Positions 25,402-36,742 of a stretch of 64,000 nt of DNA are shown here, in pieces. Position numbers and translations under genes: made by a program. Each line of letters starts with the position of its first letter. Position 1 is the stretch's first letter. The stretch is taken from positions 62,001 to 126,000 of the forward strand of contig NZ_CP090981.1 in NCBI RefSeq assembly GCF_021513135.1, given 5' to 3'. The stretch is from Vibrio sp. SS-MA-C1-2 (GTDB lineage: Bacteria > Pseudomonadota > Gammaproteobacteria > Enterobacterales > Vibrionaceae). A model generated the notes under the pieces. The model was given only the letters and a program-made list of their open reading frames with translations, made no database searches and was not told where the DNA came from.

Positions 25402-26898
25402 TTATTTTTTAGTGTTACGATTTTTCACCATTTTCATTAAGCGAGTTCGTTTTCGCTCTTGAGACATGGTTAATTTATTTTTGTTAGTCTCAAATGGGTT
25501 ATCGCTACTCTGGAACTGAACTCTGACGGGAGTTCCCATCATATTCAATGTCTTACGATAGTAATTGATCAAATAACGCTTGTAAGCACCTGGTAATTCA
25601 TTAACTAAGTTACCGTGAATCACAACAATTGGTGGGTTATAACCACCAGCATGGGCATATTTAAGCTTCACACGACGACCACGAACCATTGGTGGCTGAT
25701 GATCATCTTGAGCCATCTGCATAATACGCGTTAGCATTGATGTGCTAATGCGCTTAGTTGCAGAATTATAAGCTTCTTGTACCGACTCAAACAGGTGACC
25801 AACACCGGTTCCGTGCAATGCAGAAATAAAGTGAATTCGTGCAAAATCAACAAAACCTAAACGGCGATCTAGTTCCGATTTAACACGCTCTTTCACTTCA
25901 GAGGTTAAACCATCCCATTTATTAATGGCAATAACGATCGAACGCCCAGCATTTAGTGCGAAACCTAATAAGCTAAGATCTTGATCAGAAATATTTTCAC
26001 GAGCATCAATCACTAACAATACAACGTTAGCATCTTCGATCGCTTTCAATGTTTTAACAACGGAGAATTTCTCTACCGTCTCATTAATATTTTTGCGACG
26101 ACGAACACCCGCTGTATCGATCAGAACATATTCGCGTCCATCACGCTCCATTGGGATATAGATGGAGTCACGAGTTGTACCAGGCATATCATAAACAACA
26201 ACGCGTTCTTCACCAAGAATACGGTTAGTTAATGTTGATTTACCTACGTTAGGACGACCAATGATACCTAACTTAATTGGTTGATTTTGAAGGCGGATAT
26301 AAGAAGCTTCTGCTTGCTCTTCCGTCATGGTTGTAATATCAACCTCTTCATCTTCAAACTCAGTCAGATCGATAATCTCACCATTTTCATCAAATTCTTG
26401 CATGGACTCTGCAAATGGCGTTAGTGCAAGATCAATTAATGCAGCAACACCACGTCCATGAGAAGCCGCAATTTGGTACATATTATCCATACCTAACTGC
26501 CAAAACTCAGCACTTGCCATATCTGGGTCAACACCATCAATTTTATTAACCACTAAAAATGTTGGCTTTTCTCGCTGACGAAGATGCTTTGCAATCGCTT
26601 CATCTGAAACAGTTAGACCGGCACGGCCATCAACCATAAATAAAATAACATCAGCTTCTTCAATTGCAGCTAATGATTGGTCAGCCATGTGTGTTTCAAC
26701 ACCATCTTCGGTTCCATCGATACCACCGGTGTCAATCACGATAAACTCATGTTCTTCTAACTGTGCTTTACCGTACTTACGATCCCTTGTTAAGCCAGGA
26801 AAGTCTGCAACGAGTGCATCTCTTGACCTAGTTAAACGGTTAAAAAGCGTAGATTTTCCTACGTTGGGGCGCCCAACTAGAGCTACAACAGGAATCAT
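25402..26898 (-). CDS. der: Ribosome-associated GTPase Der (EngA)
   Basis: Der is an essential 50S assembly GTPase. The 498 residues (E. coli 490) contain two tandem G domains. The first has [26 protein letters not shown] and DTGGID; the second, at about 213, has [33 protein letters not shown] and NKWD. A KH-like C-terminal domain and a basic tail [16 protein letters not shown] follow. It lies downstream of bamB, as in E. coli, with a terminator between them. Confidence 0.97.
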   Translation of the reverse strand: MIPVVALVGRPNVGKSTLFNRLTRSRDALVADFPGLTRDRKYGKAQLEEHEFIVIDTGGIDGTEDGVETHMADQSLAAIEEADVILFMVDGRAGLTVSDEAIAKHLRQREKPTFLVVNKIDGVDPDMASAEFWQLGMDNMYQIAASHGRGVAALIDLALTPFAESMQEFDENGEIIDLTEFEDEEVDITTMTEEQAEASYIRLQNQPIKLGIIGRPNVGKSTLTNRILGEERVVVYDMPGTTRDSIYIPMERDGREYVLIDTAGVRRRKNINETVEKFSVVKTLKAIEDANVVLLVIDARENISDQDLSLLGFALNAGRSIVIAINKWDGLTSEVKERVKSELDRRLGFVDFARIHFISALHGTGVGHLFESVQEAYNSATKRISTSMLTRIMQMAQDDHQPPMVRGRRVKLKYAHAGGYNPPIVVIHGNLVNELPGAYKRYLINYYRKTLNMMGTPVRVQFQSSDNPFETNKNKLTMSQERKRTRLMKMVKNRNTKK

Positions 26899-26957
26899 AA
26901 AAACCTCATTCTCAGTCTATTTGTTGTTACTATCAATTTAGTATATATCTAAACAAC

Positions 26958-26992
26958 AAACGGCTCTTGACTGGTTCCAGCCAAGAGCCTAA
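26958..26992 (-). terminator. Terminator after bamB
   Basis: GGCTCTTGACTGG (26962-26974) and CCAGCCAAGAGCC (26977-26989) form a 13-bp stem with one G-T pair in minus-strand RNA. The following T tract is weak (GTTTGTTGTTT). Confidence 0.6.
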
Positions 26993-27014
26993 TAATTAAC
27001 TATCACAAAAACCT

Positions 27015-28166
27015 TTATGGTAATTGCATTAACTTCAAGTCACCATTACGGGTTTGAAGTAAGTATCCATTTGATACAGCAACCGGAGGAACAGCAATTC
27101 CATCCCCACCAACATCTTGCTGTGCAACAAAATTACCTGAATCCGGATCTAACCAGTGAAGATATCCTTCCTGATCACCGACAACAACTTTGTTATCAAT
27201 AACTCTTGGTGCCGTTACATTTCGGTAAGCAAGATCTTGGTTTTGCCAAATCTCTGTACCACTTCGTAGATCTACAGCAACAATATGATCTTTATCTGTT
27301 ATTAGGTAAACATGATCACTATCAACAGCAAGATCTTTTGCTGAAGAGTAAGTTCGACGCCAAACAGATTGGCCTGAACGCAGATCAATCGCCATTAAAC
27401 TACCATTATAACCGACAGTAATTAAACGGTCGCCTACTATAACAGGCGTAGCATCAACATCAACTAATCGATCAATTTCTGTTGCGCCTTTTGGGTTACC
27501 AATCGGTTGTTGCCAGATATAATTGCCATTTTTAATAAATGCAGCACCTAGTCGACCATTTGCCATTCCCCAGAAAACACCACCAGAAACCGTCACTGCT
27601 GAACTATCACCACGTAGAGAGAGTGATGGAATGTCATTATTTAACTTCCACTTCTCTTCACCTGTTTCAGAATCGAGAGCCTCTAACGTACCTTTACTGG
27701 TATTAACGATAACTAAACCTTCATCAACCAATGGTGTTGCTAATACTTCACCATCAACTTCTGAACGCCACTCCTCATCACCAGTATCACTATTTAATGC
27801 AATGACTTCTGCATTTTCAGTACCGATAAAGATCTTACCGTAACTCGCCACAATACCACCAGAAAGGCGAGCTGAGTTATCATCTTCTAAATCATTGCTC
27901 CACTGTTCTTTGCCACTCTCTTCATCGAGTGCAACAACATAACCTTTACGATCAGCAGCATAAACTTTACCGTACTCTACAACCGGCTTAAGTGTTGAGT
28001 AGTAATCTTCAATACCATTACCTACACTCTTACTCCACACTTTTTTAGGTGTGAACTGACTATCAACTTTAGGTAAAGGCGAGATCTTAACTGCCGCTTC
28101 CTCACTGGCACATCCTGCAAGACCAGTTAGAAAGGCTAATGCCATTACGGTTTTTTTCCACCCCAT
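27015..28166 (-). CDS. bamB: Outer membrane assembly lipoprotein BamB
   Basis: BamB is the beta-propeller scaffold of the BAM complex. The 383 residues have a signal peptide with lipobox GLAGC (Cys19). Repeated PQQ-like blades follow, each with a G(x)W or A(x)D/E-S-G pattern (ALDEESGKEQWSNDLED, ALNSDTGDEEWRSEVDG, ALDSETGEEKWKL, DLRSGQSVWRRTY, DLRSGTEIWQNQD). Together with bamD at 515 the window carries two BAM lipoproteins. Confidence 0.96.
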   Translation of the reverse strand: MGWKKTVMALAFLTGLAGCASEEAAVKISPLPKVDSQFTPKKVWSKSVGNGIEDYYSTLKPVVEYGKVYAADRKGYVVALDEESGKEQWSNDLEDDNSARLSGGIVASYGKIFIGTENAEVIALNSDTGDEEWRSEVDGEVLATPLVDEGLVIVNTSKGTLEALDSETGEEKWKLNNDIPSLSLRGDSSAVTVSGGVFWGMANGRLGAAFIKNGNYIWQQPIGNPKGATEIDRLVDVDATPVIVGDRLITVGYNGSLMAIDLRSGQSVWRRTYSSAKDLAVDSDHVYLITDKDHIVAVDLRSGTEIWQNQDLAYRNVTAPRVIDNKVVVGDQEGYLHWLDPDSGNFVAQQDVGGDGIAVPPVAVSNGYLLQTRNGDLKLMQLP

Positions 28167-28272
28167 GTGTATAACCTTTTCTCTCGTGATTGTGTACTAA
28201 GCTATACGTTAATGAATTAGAGGTATAATAATAAAATTAATACTTTTAAATCATTTCGTATAAATTCAATGG

Positions 28273-28884
28273 TTATTGAGCTAAATCATCAATTTTCATC
28301 TGAATCACACCTGTTACACCAAACTCTTGAGCTTGATTGTAAGCCTGAAGCGCTTCACTGCTTTTACCTTGACGAGCAAAGAAATCACCTTTTAACTCTT
28401 CAACGCGACCTTTCCAGCTTTCATCAGTAATTTTTGCTAGTTCAGCATTCGCTTGTGTGTAATTTTCATCTTCAGCATAAATACGAGCAAGGCGCGTTAA
28501 AATTAATGGTGTTAAAGACGCATCTTTATTTGAAGCTTGTACGTCAACTAAAACTTGTTTTGCACCCGCTAAATCGCCATTTTCTACGTAATTTTTAGCC
28601 AATTGTAATGATGTTAATACCGCATAATGGCTACTGTTATCTTCAGCAATAAATGCTTTTGCATCGGCAATACTATCATTACTATTTGCGGTTAACTCGG
28701 TCACAACTTGATGATAAGCCTGAGAACTTTGCTCATTTGCTCTTAGCGTCTCAGCTTGATAATAGCGCCAACCTGCAAGTGCAGCTAATCCTACAACCGT
28801 ACCAATAACGACTGATTTTCCATTTTTTTGCCACCAACTTTTGATAGCTTCAACTTGTTGTTCTTCCGTAGAGTAAACGTCCAC
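28273..28884 (-). CDS. yfgM: Ancillary SecYEG translocon subunit YfgM
   Basis: A 203-residue single-pass membrane protein. It has a short cytoplasmic N-terminus (VYSTEEQQVEAIKSWWQKN), one transmembrane helix (about 24-42, VVIGTVVGLAALAGWRYYQ) and a periplasmic TPR-like domain. In E. coli YfgM joins PpiD at the Sec translocon. It lies 12 bases after hisS and before bamB, the conserved order. Confidence 0.92.
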   Translation of the reverse strand: MDVYSTEEQQVEAIKSWWQKNGKSVVIGTVVGLAALAGWRYYQAETLRANEQSSQAYHQVVTELTANSNDSIADAKAFIAEDNSSHYAVLTSLQLAKNYVENGDLAGAKQVLVDVQASNKDASLTPLILTRLARIYAEDENYTQANAELAKITDESWKGRVEELKGDFFARQGKSSEALQAYNQAQEFGVTGVIQMKIDDLAQ

Positions 28885-28896
28885 TAAATAATCCTC

Positions 28897-30165
28897 TTAC
28901 ATCACTTCAGCAATTTTTGTTGCAACGCTATCTTGAGCAACTGTTACTTGCTCTCCGCCCTGCAGATCTTTAAATGTTACTTGATGATTAGCAACTTCAT
29001 CTTCGCCTAAAACTAAAGCGACTTTTGCGCCCACTTTATCAGCTCGCTTAAATTGCTTTTTAAAGCCGCCGCCGCCAAAGTGGTTCATCACACGAATTCC
29101 ATCAATATTTTCACGTAATGATTCAGCTAATTTCATACCAGCAGCCATTGTACCTTCACCTGCGGTAACAATATAGACGTCAACAGTACGACGAACTTGA
29201 TTTAACTCTAATGCTTCCATTAGTAAGACTAAACGCTCAAGTCCCATAGCAAAGCCAACAGCCGGTGTTGATTTTCCGCCTAACTGTTCAACAAGACCAT
29301 CATAGCGTCCACCACCACAAACCGTTCCTTGTGCGCCTAAACTTTCAGTAATCCACTCAAAAACAGTACGGTTATAATAATCTAAACCACGGACTAAACG
29401 TTGATTAATCGTATATTGGATTCCAGCAGCATCAAGTAGTTCACAAAGACCAGCAAAGTGCGCTTTTGACTCTTCATCAAGGTAATCAACAAGTTCAGGA
29501 GCATCGGTTAGGATTGCTTGAATATCTGGATTTTTACTATCTAGTACACGTAATGGATTAGTATGCATACGACGTAAGCTATCTTCATCTAATACATCAA
29601 TATGTTGTTCTAGGTGCGCAATTAATGCTGTGCGGTAGCTAGCACGTGCCTCTAAAGAACCAATCGAATTCAATTCTAAACGCACATGTTCATGAATACC
29701 TAATTCACGCCAAAGACGCGCAGTCATCATAATTAGTTCAGCATCAACATCAGGGCCATTCAAGCCAAAGACTTCAACACCGACTTGATGGAATTGACGG
29801 TAACGACCTTTTTGTGGACGCTCGTGACGGAACATGGGTCCCATATACCATAAACGTTGTTCTTGATTATATAACAGACCATTTTCAATCCCAGCACGAA
29901 CACAACTTGCCGTTCCTTCTGGACGTAGAGAAAGACTCTCTCCATTACGATCATCAAAAGTGTACATCTCTTTTTCAACAACGTCGGTGACTTCACCAAT
30001 TGCACGTTTGAAAAGATGCGTCACTTCTACGATAGGCATTCTAATTTCACTGTAGCCGTAAGCACTCACTACATTTTTAACGGTATCTTCAACTTTCTGC
30101 CAAAGAGGGGTACTTGTTGGTAAGCAGTCATTCATACCGCGAATTGCTTGAATTGTCTTTGCCAC
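28897..30165 (-). CDS. hisS: Histidine-tRNA ligase
   Basis: A class II synthetase of 422 residues (E. coli 424). Motif 1 is around [16 protein letters not shown], motif 2 is [16 protein letters not shown] with [18 protein letters not shown]. The histidine A signature is [15 protein letters not shown], motif 3 is around [13 protein letters not shown], and the C-terminal anticodon-binding domain begins near [10 protein letters not shown]. An ERIC element separates it from ispG upstream. Confidence 0.98.
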   Translation of the reverse strand: MAKTIQAIRGMNDCLPTSTPLWQKVEDTVKNVVSAYGYSEIRMPIVEVTHLFKRAIGEVTDVVEKEMYTFDDRNGESLSLRPEGTASCVRAGIENGLLYNQEQRLWYMGPMFRHERPQKGRYRQFHQVGVEVFGLNGPDVDAELIMMTARLWRELGIHEHVRLELNSIGSLEARASYRTALIAHLEQHIDVLDEDSLRRMHTNPLRVLDSKNPDIQAILTDAPELVDYLDEESKAHFAGLCELLDAAGIQYTINQRLVRGLDYYNRTVFEWITESLGAQGTVCGGGRYDGLVEQLGGKSTPAVGFAMGLERLVLLMEALELNQVRRTVDVYIVTAGEGTMAAGMKLAESLRENIDGIRVMNHFGGGGFKKQFKRADKVGAKVALVLGEDEVANHQVTFKDLQGGEQVTVAQDSVATKIAEVM

Positions 30166-30239
30166 GTTTATGTCTCATTAATCAGTGGATAAATATTATT
30201 GCAGCACAGTATTCCACTCTGCTGTTTACCTTTAACTTT

Positions 30240-30366
30240 TATACCCTTCATACTTGAAGCCGCGAGGTTGTTGGCTGCACTTGCTCGTCCCAATCATAGA
30301 GTACACCTATACTCATGGGGCCTCACTCATTTTCCGCCGACTAGCAACGCCAATTATTTTAGGTAT
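30240..30366 (-). repeat. ERIC-type repeat, full length, reverse orientation, abutting ispG stop
   Basis: 127 bp from TATACCCTTCATACTTGAAG to ACGCCAATTATTTTAGGTAT. The last base is one nucleotide from the ispG stop codon (30368-30370). The element is transcribed within the ispG-hisS unit. Confidence 0.85.
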
Positions 30367-30367
30367 G

Positions 30368-31495
30368 TTACTCAGAATCTTCTATAGTCTGAGTTTTAAT
30401 TCGATTTTCTTGATCAAGAATCGAGGCTTTTGCACGAATACGACTCTCTAGTTGATCAATCAAGTTATCATTATCAAAGCGATCTTTTTGACGCTTTCCA
30501 TCTTGATAGAATGCGCTGCGTTTATTACCGCCTGCGACACCTAAATGAGAGACTTCAGCCTCACCGGGGCCATTAACGACACAACCGATAATAGAAACAT
30601 CCATTGGTAGAACAATATCTTCTAAACGTTGCTCTAATTCATTAACCGTTCCAATAACATCAAATTCTTGACGAGAACAAGTTGGACAAGCAATAAAATT
30701 AATACCACGAGAACGAATACGCAGGGACTTTAAGATATCAAAGCCAACTTTCACTTCTTCAACAGGATCAGCCGCCAATGAAACACGTAATGTATCACCA
30801 ATACCTTCAGAGAGTAACATACCTAAGCCGACAGCCGATTTAACCGATCCTGCTCGAGCACCACCCGCCTCTGTGATCCCTAAATGTAGTGGCTGGACAA
30901 TTTCTTTAGCTAATAAACGGTAAGACTCAACCGCTAAAAAAACATCGGAAGCTTTTACACTTACTTTAAATTGATCAAAGTTTAAACGATCAAGAATATC
31001 AACATGACGCATTGCTGATTCAACTAAAGCAGCAGCTGTCGGCTCACCATATTTCTGTTGAATATCTTTCTCTAATGAACCGCCGTTAACACCAATACGA
31101 ATGGGAATATTCATATCTTTTGCACAATCAACAACTGAACGAATTCGTTGCTCATTACCAATATTACCTGGGTTAATACGTAGGCAATCTACGCCATATT
31201 CTGCAACCTTAAGAGCAATACGATAATCAAAATGAATATCAGCAATCAAAGGAATATTACTTTGCTGTTTGATTTGCTTAAAAGCTTCAGCCGCATCCAT
31301 TGTTGGTACTGAAACACGAACAATATCAGCACCGACTTTTTCAAGTGCAGAGATTTGAGCAACAGTGGCTGCAACATCTGTTGTAAGCGTGTTAGTCATT
31401 GATTGAACAGCGATTGGTGCGCCGTCACCCACAGGGACATTCCCAACATAAATACGGGTTGATTGACGACGTTTAATAGGAGAATGATTATGCAT
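30368..31495 (-). CDS. ispG: 4-hydroxy-3-methylbut-2-enyl diphosphate synthase
   Basis: IspG is the penultimate enzyme of the MEP isoprenoid pathway and a [4Fe-4S] enzyme, so functionally tied to Fe-S supply. The 375 residues (E. coli 372) have a TIM-barrel half ([35 protein letters not shown]). The C-terminal cluster domain has Cys in [13 protein letters not shown] and [20 protein letters not shown]. It lies 15 bases after rodZ in the conserved rodZ-ispG-hisS-yfgM-bamB order. Confidence 0.97.
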   Translation of the reverse strand: MHNHSPIKRRQSTRIYVGNVPVGDGAPIAVQSMTNTLTTDVAATVAQISALEKVGADIVRVSVPTMDAAEAFKQIKQQSNIPLIADIHFDYRIALKVAEYGVDCLRINPGNIGNEQRIRSVVDCAKDMNIPIRIGVNGGSLEKDIQQKYGEPTAAALVESAMRHVDILDRLNFDQFKVSVKASDVFLAVESYRLLAKEIVQPLHLGITEAGGARAGSVKSAVGLGMLLSEGIGDTLRVSLAADPVEEVKVGFDILKSLRIRSRGINFIACPTCSRQEFDVIGTVNELEQRLEDIVLPMDVSIIGCVVNGPGEAEVSHLGVAGGNKRSAFYQDGKRQKDRFDNDNLIDQLESRIRAKASILDQENRIKTQTIEDSE

Positions 31496-31510
31496 GAAAC
31501 TATCTACTCT

Positions 31511-32548
31511 TTAATTTGAAAGCTTAAAACGGGCGACTTTACCGCTAGCATAGCGACTTAAATCAAACTTATCACCTTTGTAGGTTAACTCTACATGGTT
31601 AGGTGCACCGAGTACAATCTTATAAGGCGCATTTCCAGAAAGATCAATGGTATCACCTTGCTTTTTAATGCCATTGACTAAATTCTTCCCTGAAGCATCT
31701 GTAATCTGTACCCAGCAATCATTGCTAAACGTCATCTGTATATCAGAAACAGATGCAACTTCCGCGACTTGGGATGCTATCGCATGATCTTCTGCCGTTG
31801 TATCAGGAACAATCGTTTCTGGCGTTGTGGCTTCAGCAGTAACGGCTGTTGAAGCGGTTGCTTTTTGATCGACAACTATTGATGAGTTAACTTCAGAAGT
31901 CGTCACTTCAGGTAGTGTGGATTCTTCTTGGTGCTTTTCTACCGCTTTTGCTGCATCATTATTAGTTGCGACAGGGTAGTCACCCAACTGCTGTTGCTCT
32001 TGGCTAACAACAGATTCGTCATCAGCATTAACTTTTTCTGACTCAGAGATGGATTCAGTTGATGTTGCAGATTGCGCTTCAACAAGTTGTTGTGTTTCAC
32101 TAATCGATTCACTTAATGAACCATCTTTATTTTGCCACCACCATGTTGCTGTAATACCGACAACAATAATGACCAAGACCCATGTGATCCCCATAACTCG
32201 ACTATCATGGCTATCACGGCTTCGTTTTTTCGAAAAACTTTGCATCTCTTGAATTTTAACGGGTTCAGCACCTGAGGCATCAAAAGCTTTTAATACATCA
32301 TCCGTCTCAACATTTACCAGTTTAGCATAAGAGCGCAAATAGCCACGAGTAAAGGTCGCGACTGGCATCTTATTAAATTCATCATTTTCGATATGTTTTA
32401 CGACAGAAATATTTAGACGCAGTTGTGTCGCTATCTCTTGTTGGGATAAACCTAATTTTTCACGAGCAAATCTCAATATCTCACCTGGCTTTTGGGTGTT
32501 TTGCTCTGTTAACGGTTCATTACTGATATTCTTATCTTCTATTGTCAT
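31511..32548 (-). CDS. rodZ: Cell shape protein RodZ
   Basis: RodZ anchors MreB to the membrane. The 345 residues have a cytoplasmic helix-turn-helix (about 20-85, LRFAREKLGLSQQEIATQLR), a basic juxtamembrane stretch (KKRSRDSHDSR) and one transmembrane helix (about 118-140, ITWVLVIIVVGITATWWW). A Ser/Thr/Glu/Ala-rich periplasmic linker and a C-terminal beta domain (SDIQMTFSNDCWVQITDA to the end) complete it. Length and layout match E. coli RodZ (337). Confidence 0.95.
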   Translation of the reverse strand: MTIEDKNISNEPLTEQNTQKPGEILRFAREKLGLSQQEIATQLRLNISVVKHIENDEFNKMPVATFTRGYLRSYAKLVNVETDDVLKAFDASGAEPVKIQEMQSFSKKRSRDSHDSRVMGITWVLVIIVVGITATWWWQNKDGSLSESISETQQLVEAQSATSTESISESEKVNADDESVVSQEQQQLGDYPVATNNDAAKAVEKHQEESTLPEVTTSEVNSSIVVDQKATASTAVTAEATTPETIVPDTTAEDHAIASQVAEVASVSDIQMTFSNDCWVQITDASGKNLVNGIKKQGDTIDLSGNAPYKIVLGAPNHVELTYKGDKFDLSRYASGKVARFKLSN

Positions 32549-32649
32549 TTTTATTTATAACCTTTATTAAGAATCTCGGTCTTATTATTGACTATCACCT
32601 TCATACAAAAGTGCAGTTATATTGGTGACATTGCCAAGTGCTTTGCTAT

Positions 32650-33201
32650 CTATTGTTCTATTAATGCTAACTGTTTTTTAGCAACAACCAAATGCGGTTC
32701 TCGACGTAATGCCCGCTGAAAAAAGTGCGTTGCCGAAGCCATATTACCAGCTTTCAAACTGCAAACACCTGCATTTTCAAGACTTTCCGCTTTATTTTGG
32801 TATCTCTCATCTAATACCGCCTTTTCAAAATAAATCATAGCCTCTGTAAATGCCTGCTGCTGACATAAAAAAACACCATAATTATTAAATATCTTACCTG
32901 AGAGGGGTTTTAGCGTTAAGGCTTGTTGATATTGTTGCCAAGCTAACTCAACCTCTCCAATATAACTATAATAGTATGCCATAGCAGCAACTGCACGCGA
33001 GTATTTTGGTTGATATTCTAGTGCTAGACGTAGATTTTTTTCAGCACTTTGAGGTTGAGCAGTGGTTAGATAACCTAAACCTAAGTCAATTCTAGCATCT
33101 GCCGCATCTCTTAGCTTTAAATTATCCGTTGCTGGCGCATTAATTGTCGAGCAGCCCGCTAATAATATAAAAAAGAACCAATAAGTAAACTGCCCTAGCA
33201 T
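32650..33201 (-). CDS. pilF: Type IV pilus biogenesis lipoprotein PilF/PilW, short form
   Basis: An outer-membrane pilotin-like TPR lipoprotein that helps PilQ secretin assembly. The 183 residues have a signal peptide with lipobox LLAGC (Cys17) and about four TPRs (DLGLGYLTTAQPQSAEKNLR, AAMAYYYSYIGEVELAWQQY, IFNNYGVFLCQQQAFTEAMI, NAGVCSLKAGNMASATHFFQ). PilF proteins I know of are about 230-250 residues, so the C-terminal TPRs appear to be missing. The 100 bases after the stop show no obvious continuation in another frame. The rlmN-pilF-rodZ-ispG neighbourhood supports the identity. Confidence 0.82.
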   Translation of the reverse strand: MLGQFTYWFFFILLAGCSTINAPATDNLKLRDAADARIDLGLGYLTTAQPQSAEKNLRLALEYQPKYSRAVAAMAYYYSYIGEVELAWQQYQQALTLKPLSGKIFNNYGVFLCQQQAFTEAMIYFEKAVLDERYQNKAESLENAGVCSLKAGNMASATHFFQRALRREPHLVVAKKQLALIEQ

Positions 33202-33338
33202 CTCGTATTATAGTTCGAGTCGTGAGCCGTTTAATTATTGGTTTCATTTTTTGAATCATTATCTGTTTAATCATCGACTTGGTTATTATCGATATCAGTA
33301 TCATTTAACTTTCGCCTACTCCTTGGCATGATACTTTA

Positions 33339-34457
33339 CTAGACAGTTTTTACCGCAATTGGTTCACCTTTAGCTCTTTTTGCTTGGGTACGCTTTGTTC
33401 TATCAATAACGTCACCGACTAGCTGTCCACAGGCTGCATCAATATCATCACCACGAGTTTTACGAACAATAACCGTAAAACCATACTCCATTAATACTTT
33501 CGAGAAACGATCAATACGAGAGTTACTTGGCTTATTATAAGGCGATCCAGGATATGGATTAAATGGAATTAAATTAATCTTAGACGGGGTATTCTCTAAT
33601 AACTTAGCTAAACGATGAGCGTCATCCATATTGTCATTGACATGATCAAGCAGAATGTACTCAACCGTCACGCGACCTCGGTTTGCATTGGATTTAGAGA
33701 TATAACCCTGTACCGATTGTAAAAAGCTTTCGATATTATATTTGTCATTAATCGGCATGATTTCGCTACGTAGCGCATCTTCAGGCGCATGAAGAGAGAT
33801 CGCGAGTGCAACATCAATTTGATCACCTAACTGATCGAGTCCAGGAACAACACCTGAAGTAGAAACCGTCACACGACGCTTAGATAGACCATAGCCAAGA
33901 TCATCTAACATCAGTTCCAGAGCTGGAACTAAGTTCTTTAAGTTAAGTAGCGGTTCCCCCATTCCCATCATAACAACATTAGTAATGGGACGACGGCCCG
34001 TCTCTTTTTCAATACCCACTTCTTTGGCTGCACGCCAAACCTGACCAATAATTTCAGATACCGTTAAGTTACGGTTAAAGCCTTGTTGGCCTGTTGAGCA
34101 GAATTTGCAGTCTAATGCACAACCTACTTGAGAAGAGACGCAGAGTGTCGCACGGTCGCCTTCTGGGATATAAACGGTTTCAACATCTTGATCGCCAACT
34201 TTCATTGCCCACTTAATGGTACCATCAGTAGAATACTGAGCATTCCCCACTTCAGGTGCTTTGATTTCAGCAACATGCTTTAATTTTTCACGCAGCTTTT
34301 TATTTAAGTTAGTCATTTGATCAAAATCATCACAGCCATAATGATAGATCCATTTCATGACTTGCTCGACACGGAAAGGTTTATCACCAATTTCAGCAAA
34401 AAACTCTTTCATTGCTTTGCGATTTAAATCAAGTAAATTGACTTTTTTAGTGGTCAT
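33339..34457 (-). CDS. rlmN: Dual-specificity 23S rRNA/tRNA adenine C2-methyltransferase RlmN
   Basis: A radical SAM enzyme that methylates A2503 of 23S rRNA and A37 of some tRNAs. The 372 residues include the cluster motif [28 protein letters not shown], and the C-terminal methyl-accepting Cys in [15 protein letters not shown]. The start at 34457 ([14 protein letters not shown]) fits homologues and has AGG 7 bases upstream. The frame extends 23 codons further with a hydrophobic segment unlike the family. Confidence 0.96.
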   Translation of the reverse strand: MTTKKVNLLDLNRKAMKEFFAEIGDKPFRVEQVMKWIYHYGCDDFDQMTNLNKKLREKLKHVAEIKAPEVGNAQYSTDGTIKWAMKVGDQDVETVYIPEGDRATLCVSSQVGCALDCKFCSTGQQGFNRNLTVSEIIGQVWRAAKEVGIEKETGRRPITNVVMMGMGEPLLNLKNLVPALELMLDDLGYGLSKRRVTVSTSGVVPGLDQLGDQIDVALAISLHAPEDALRSEIMPINDKYNIESFLQSVQGYISKSNANRGRVTVEYILLDHVNDNMDDAHRLAKLLENTPSKINLIPFNPYPGSPYNKPSNSRIDRFSKVLMEYGFTVIVRKTRGDDIDAACGQLVGDVIDRTKRTQAKRAKGEPIAVKTV

Positions 34458-34627
34458 TGAAGGCCTCATTAAACTGATAAGATAGAAAATATCGATGAAT
34501 ATTGGGTAAGATAACATCTTCGACATGAGAAGTTACTGCTACTCAATAACTCAAGGCGCGAGATTGTACATAATTTATCTCTTTGATGCCAGAATTAGGG
34601 TGAATTCATTGGTGATTTTTTGAACAA

Positions 34628-34653
34628 AAAAAAGAGCCTAGTTAGGCTCTTAT
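34628..34653 (-). terminator. Terminator after ndk
   Basis: AAGAGCCTA (34632-34640) pairs perfectly with TAGGCTCTT (34643-34651). On the minus strand an eight-T run follows. It lies 90 bases past the ndk stop. Confidence 0.82.
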
Positions 34654-34741
34654 CATTTATATTGAATTAATGACTCAATCAAACAGTTTATAGCGTTAAA
34701 AAATTCATACAAATAACACCATAACCTATTGATTATAAGGT

Positions 34742-35173
34742 TTATTTACGCTGAGAGAAAATTTCTTCTGGCTTAAAGAAGTAGTTAATTTCACGTTCAG
34801 CAGATGTTGGGCTATCTGAACCATGTACTGAGTTATAACGCATACTTTCAGCAAAGTCGTGACGAATCGTGCCACATGCTGCCTCTTCTGGGTTGGTTTT
34901 CCCCATCAATTCACGGTAATCAGTAATTGCATTTTCAGCTTCTAACACTTGAACCATAACCGGCTCAGAGATCATGAAAGCCACAAGATCATCAAAGAAA
35001 GGCTTACCTTTATGTTCTGCATAGAAACCTTCCGCCTGTTCTTTTGACATATGAATCATTTTTGCTGCGGCAATATGTAGGCCTGCATTTTCAATTCGTT
35101 GGTAGATAGTACCGATTAGATTACGTCTTGTTGCATCGGGTTTTACAATAGAAAGTGTTTGTTCAATCGTCAT
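34742..35173 (-). CDS. ndk: Nucleoside diphosphate kinase
   Basis: Ndk transfers the gamma phosphate from ATP to NDPs through a phosphohistidine. The 143 residues (E. coli 143) start [20 protein letters not shown], with the active-site His in [21 protein letters not shown]. It lies just after pepB. Confidence 0.98.
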   Translation of the reverse strand: MTIEQTLSIVKPDATRRNLIGTIYQRIENAGLHIAAAKMIHMSKEQAEGFYAEHKGKPFFDDLVAFMISEPVMVQVLEAENAITDYRELMGKTNPEEAACGTIRHDFAESMRYNSVHGSDSPTSAEREINYFFKPEEIFSQRK

Positions 35174-35194
35174 GATTAAATCCTTTATTATTTT

Positions 35195-36487
35195 TTATTT
35201 TTTATTTAGTAGTAGCTGAGCGAGAGTTCGAACGCCTTGACCTGTGCCACCGACAGCCCACTTGTTACTCGCTGTTTTACGATAAGCCGCACTACAATCG
35301 AAATGTAACCAGCCTTTCTTATAATCTTCAACAAAATGAGATAAGAAACCAGCAGCAGTACTTGCGCCTGGAGAGTATTGCCCAGAACTAATATTAGATA
35401 GGTCAGCAAAATCTGATGGCAGCATATGACGATGCATATCGGCCAAAGGAAGTTGCCATAATCCTTCATTGACTTGATCCGCGGCTTTTAGGGCTTTATT
35501 CGCTAGAGCCTGATCAAAACTAAACAGAGCATGATAATCATTACCTAGTGCTGCTTTTGCTGCTCCAGTTAATGTTGCACAGTCAATAATACGTTGCGGA
35601 TTATGACTGCTCGCATAAATCAAGCCATCCGCCATCACCAAACGCCCTTCAGCATCGGTATTCATCACTTCAACCGTTTTACCATTTTTATAAGTGATAA
35701 TATCGCCCAATTTATAAGCTTTACTGGATACCATATTTTCTGCACAGCATAGTACCAATTTAATACGGTAATCGACTCCATTCATAATCGCTAAAGCTAG
35801 GGCTGCAGTTGCAATTGCAGATCCTCCCATGTCGGCTTTCATGGAATTCATAAAGCCAGACGGTTTTAAGCTATAGCCGCCGGAGTCAAAGGTAATACCT
35901 TTACCAACAATCACAGTATGTACCGGAGCCTCAGGATCTTTAGTTGGATTGTAATCCAGCCTTAACATCACCGGTTTACGCGCAGAACCACGACCGACGG
36001 TATAGGTTCCAGTCCAGCCTTCTTCTAATAGATCATTGCCTTTAACCATCTTGAATTTAACTGATTCAGGATCAAGCCCTTTTAGAAACTCAGCAGCGCG
36101 AGAAGCTAAACGTTCAGGGCTCAACTGTTCGCCAGTCAAATTAGTAATATCTCTAGCCCAATTAACAGCTACTAAACGTGCATCAAGTTGAGATTCATCT
36201 TGCTCAGAGAGAGAGGTAGGCCAAACAATGTCAAGTTCACCAAGTGGAGAGCGAAAGCCTTGAGCAAATACCCAACACTGTTCTAAAGTCCATTTATCAC
36301 CCGCTAACTCAACGGATTTAATTCCTTGATTAGCAATCTTTCTCGCCGCTTTTTGAACAACATCTTCATTGCTATTTTCGGTTAAATGGATTGTGGCACC
36401 ACCGTTATTGAACGATACTAATGCATTCGCCCCCCACTGCTCTTCAGCAGCTTGAAGCGAGATAACAACAGGCATATGAGTTGACAT
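35195..36487 (-). CDS. pepB: Peptidase B (M17 leucine aminopeptidase family)
   Basis: A 430-residue cytosolic dimanganese aminopeptidase (E. coli PepB 427). The metal and catalytic motifs are [27 protein letters not shown] and the family signature [14 protein letters not shown]. It lies downstream of iscX, as in E. coli, but a terminator in between suggests its own transcription. Confidence 0.95.
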   Translation of the reverse strand: MSTHMPVVISLQAAEEQWGANALVSFNNGGATIHLTENSNEDVVQKAARKIANQGIKSVELAGDKWTLEQCWVFAQGFRSPLGELDIVWPTSLSEQDESQLDARLVAVNWARDITNLTGEQLSPERLASRAAEFLKGLDPESVKFKMVKGNDLLEEGWTGTYTVGRGSARKPVMLRLDYNPTKDPEAPVHTVIVGKGITFDSGGYSLKPSGFMNSMKADMGGSAIATAALALAIMNGVDYRIKLVLCCAENMVSSKAYKLGDIITYKNGKTVEVMNTDAEGRLVMADGLIYASSHNPQRIIDCATLTGAAKAALGNDYHALFSFDQALANKALKAADQVNEGLWQLPLADMHRHMLPSDFADLSNISSGQYSPGASTAAGFLSHFVEDYKKGWLHFDCSAAYRKTASNKWAVGGTGQGVRTLAQLLLNKK

Positions 36488-36652
36488 ATATCCTCTCCTT
36501 GAGTGAAAACTAAATAATGGACACGATAAGACAGACTTATCATTTATTATGGTTTTGCTAGTGAATTGACTCTATTCATTTAAATTATTTGATAACTCAT
36601 TATAGAGTGCACTGCAATCTGAATAAATTCAATATATTAACTCCAATTAAAC

Positions 36653-36687
36653 AAAAAAGGCAAACTGTTAACAGTCTACCTTTTTAG
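36653..36687 (-). terminator. Terminator at the end of the isc operon
   Basis: In minus-strand RNA AAAAGGTAGACTG pairs with CAGTTTGCCTTTT (two G-U pairs) around TTAA, followed by a T run. It separates iscX from pepB. Confidence 0.65.
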
Positions 36688-36742
36688 TATTACAACATTA
36701 TTGCTAATTTAAGGAGTCAGTCCTTAATTATCGCTCAGCACC

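Noticed and set aside
27523-27843. 106-codon plus-strand frame
   Set aside because: Antisense to bamB, with no ribosome binding site or recognisable domain.
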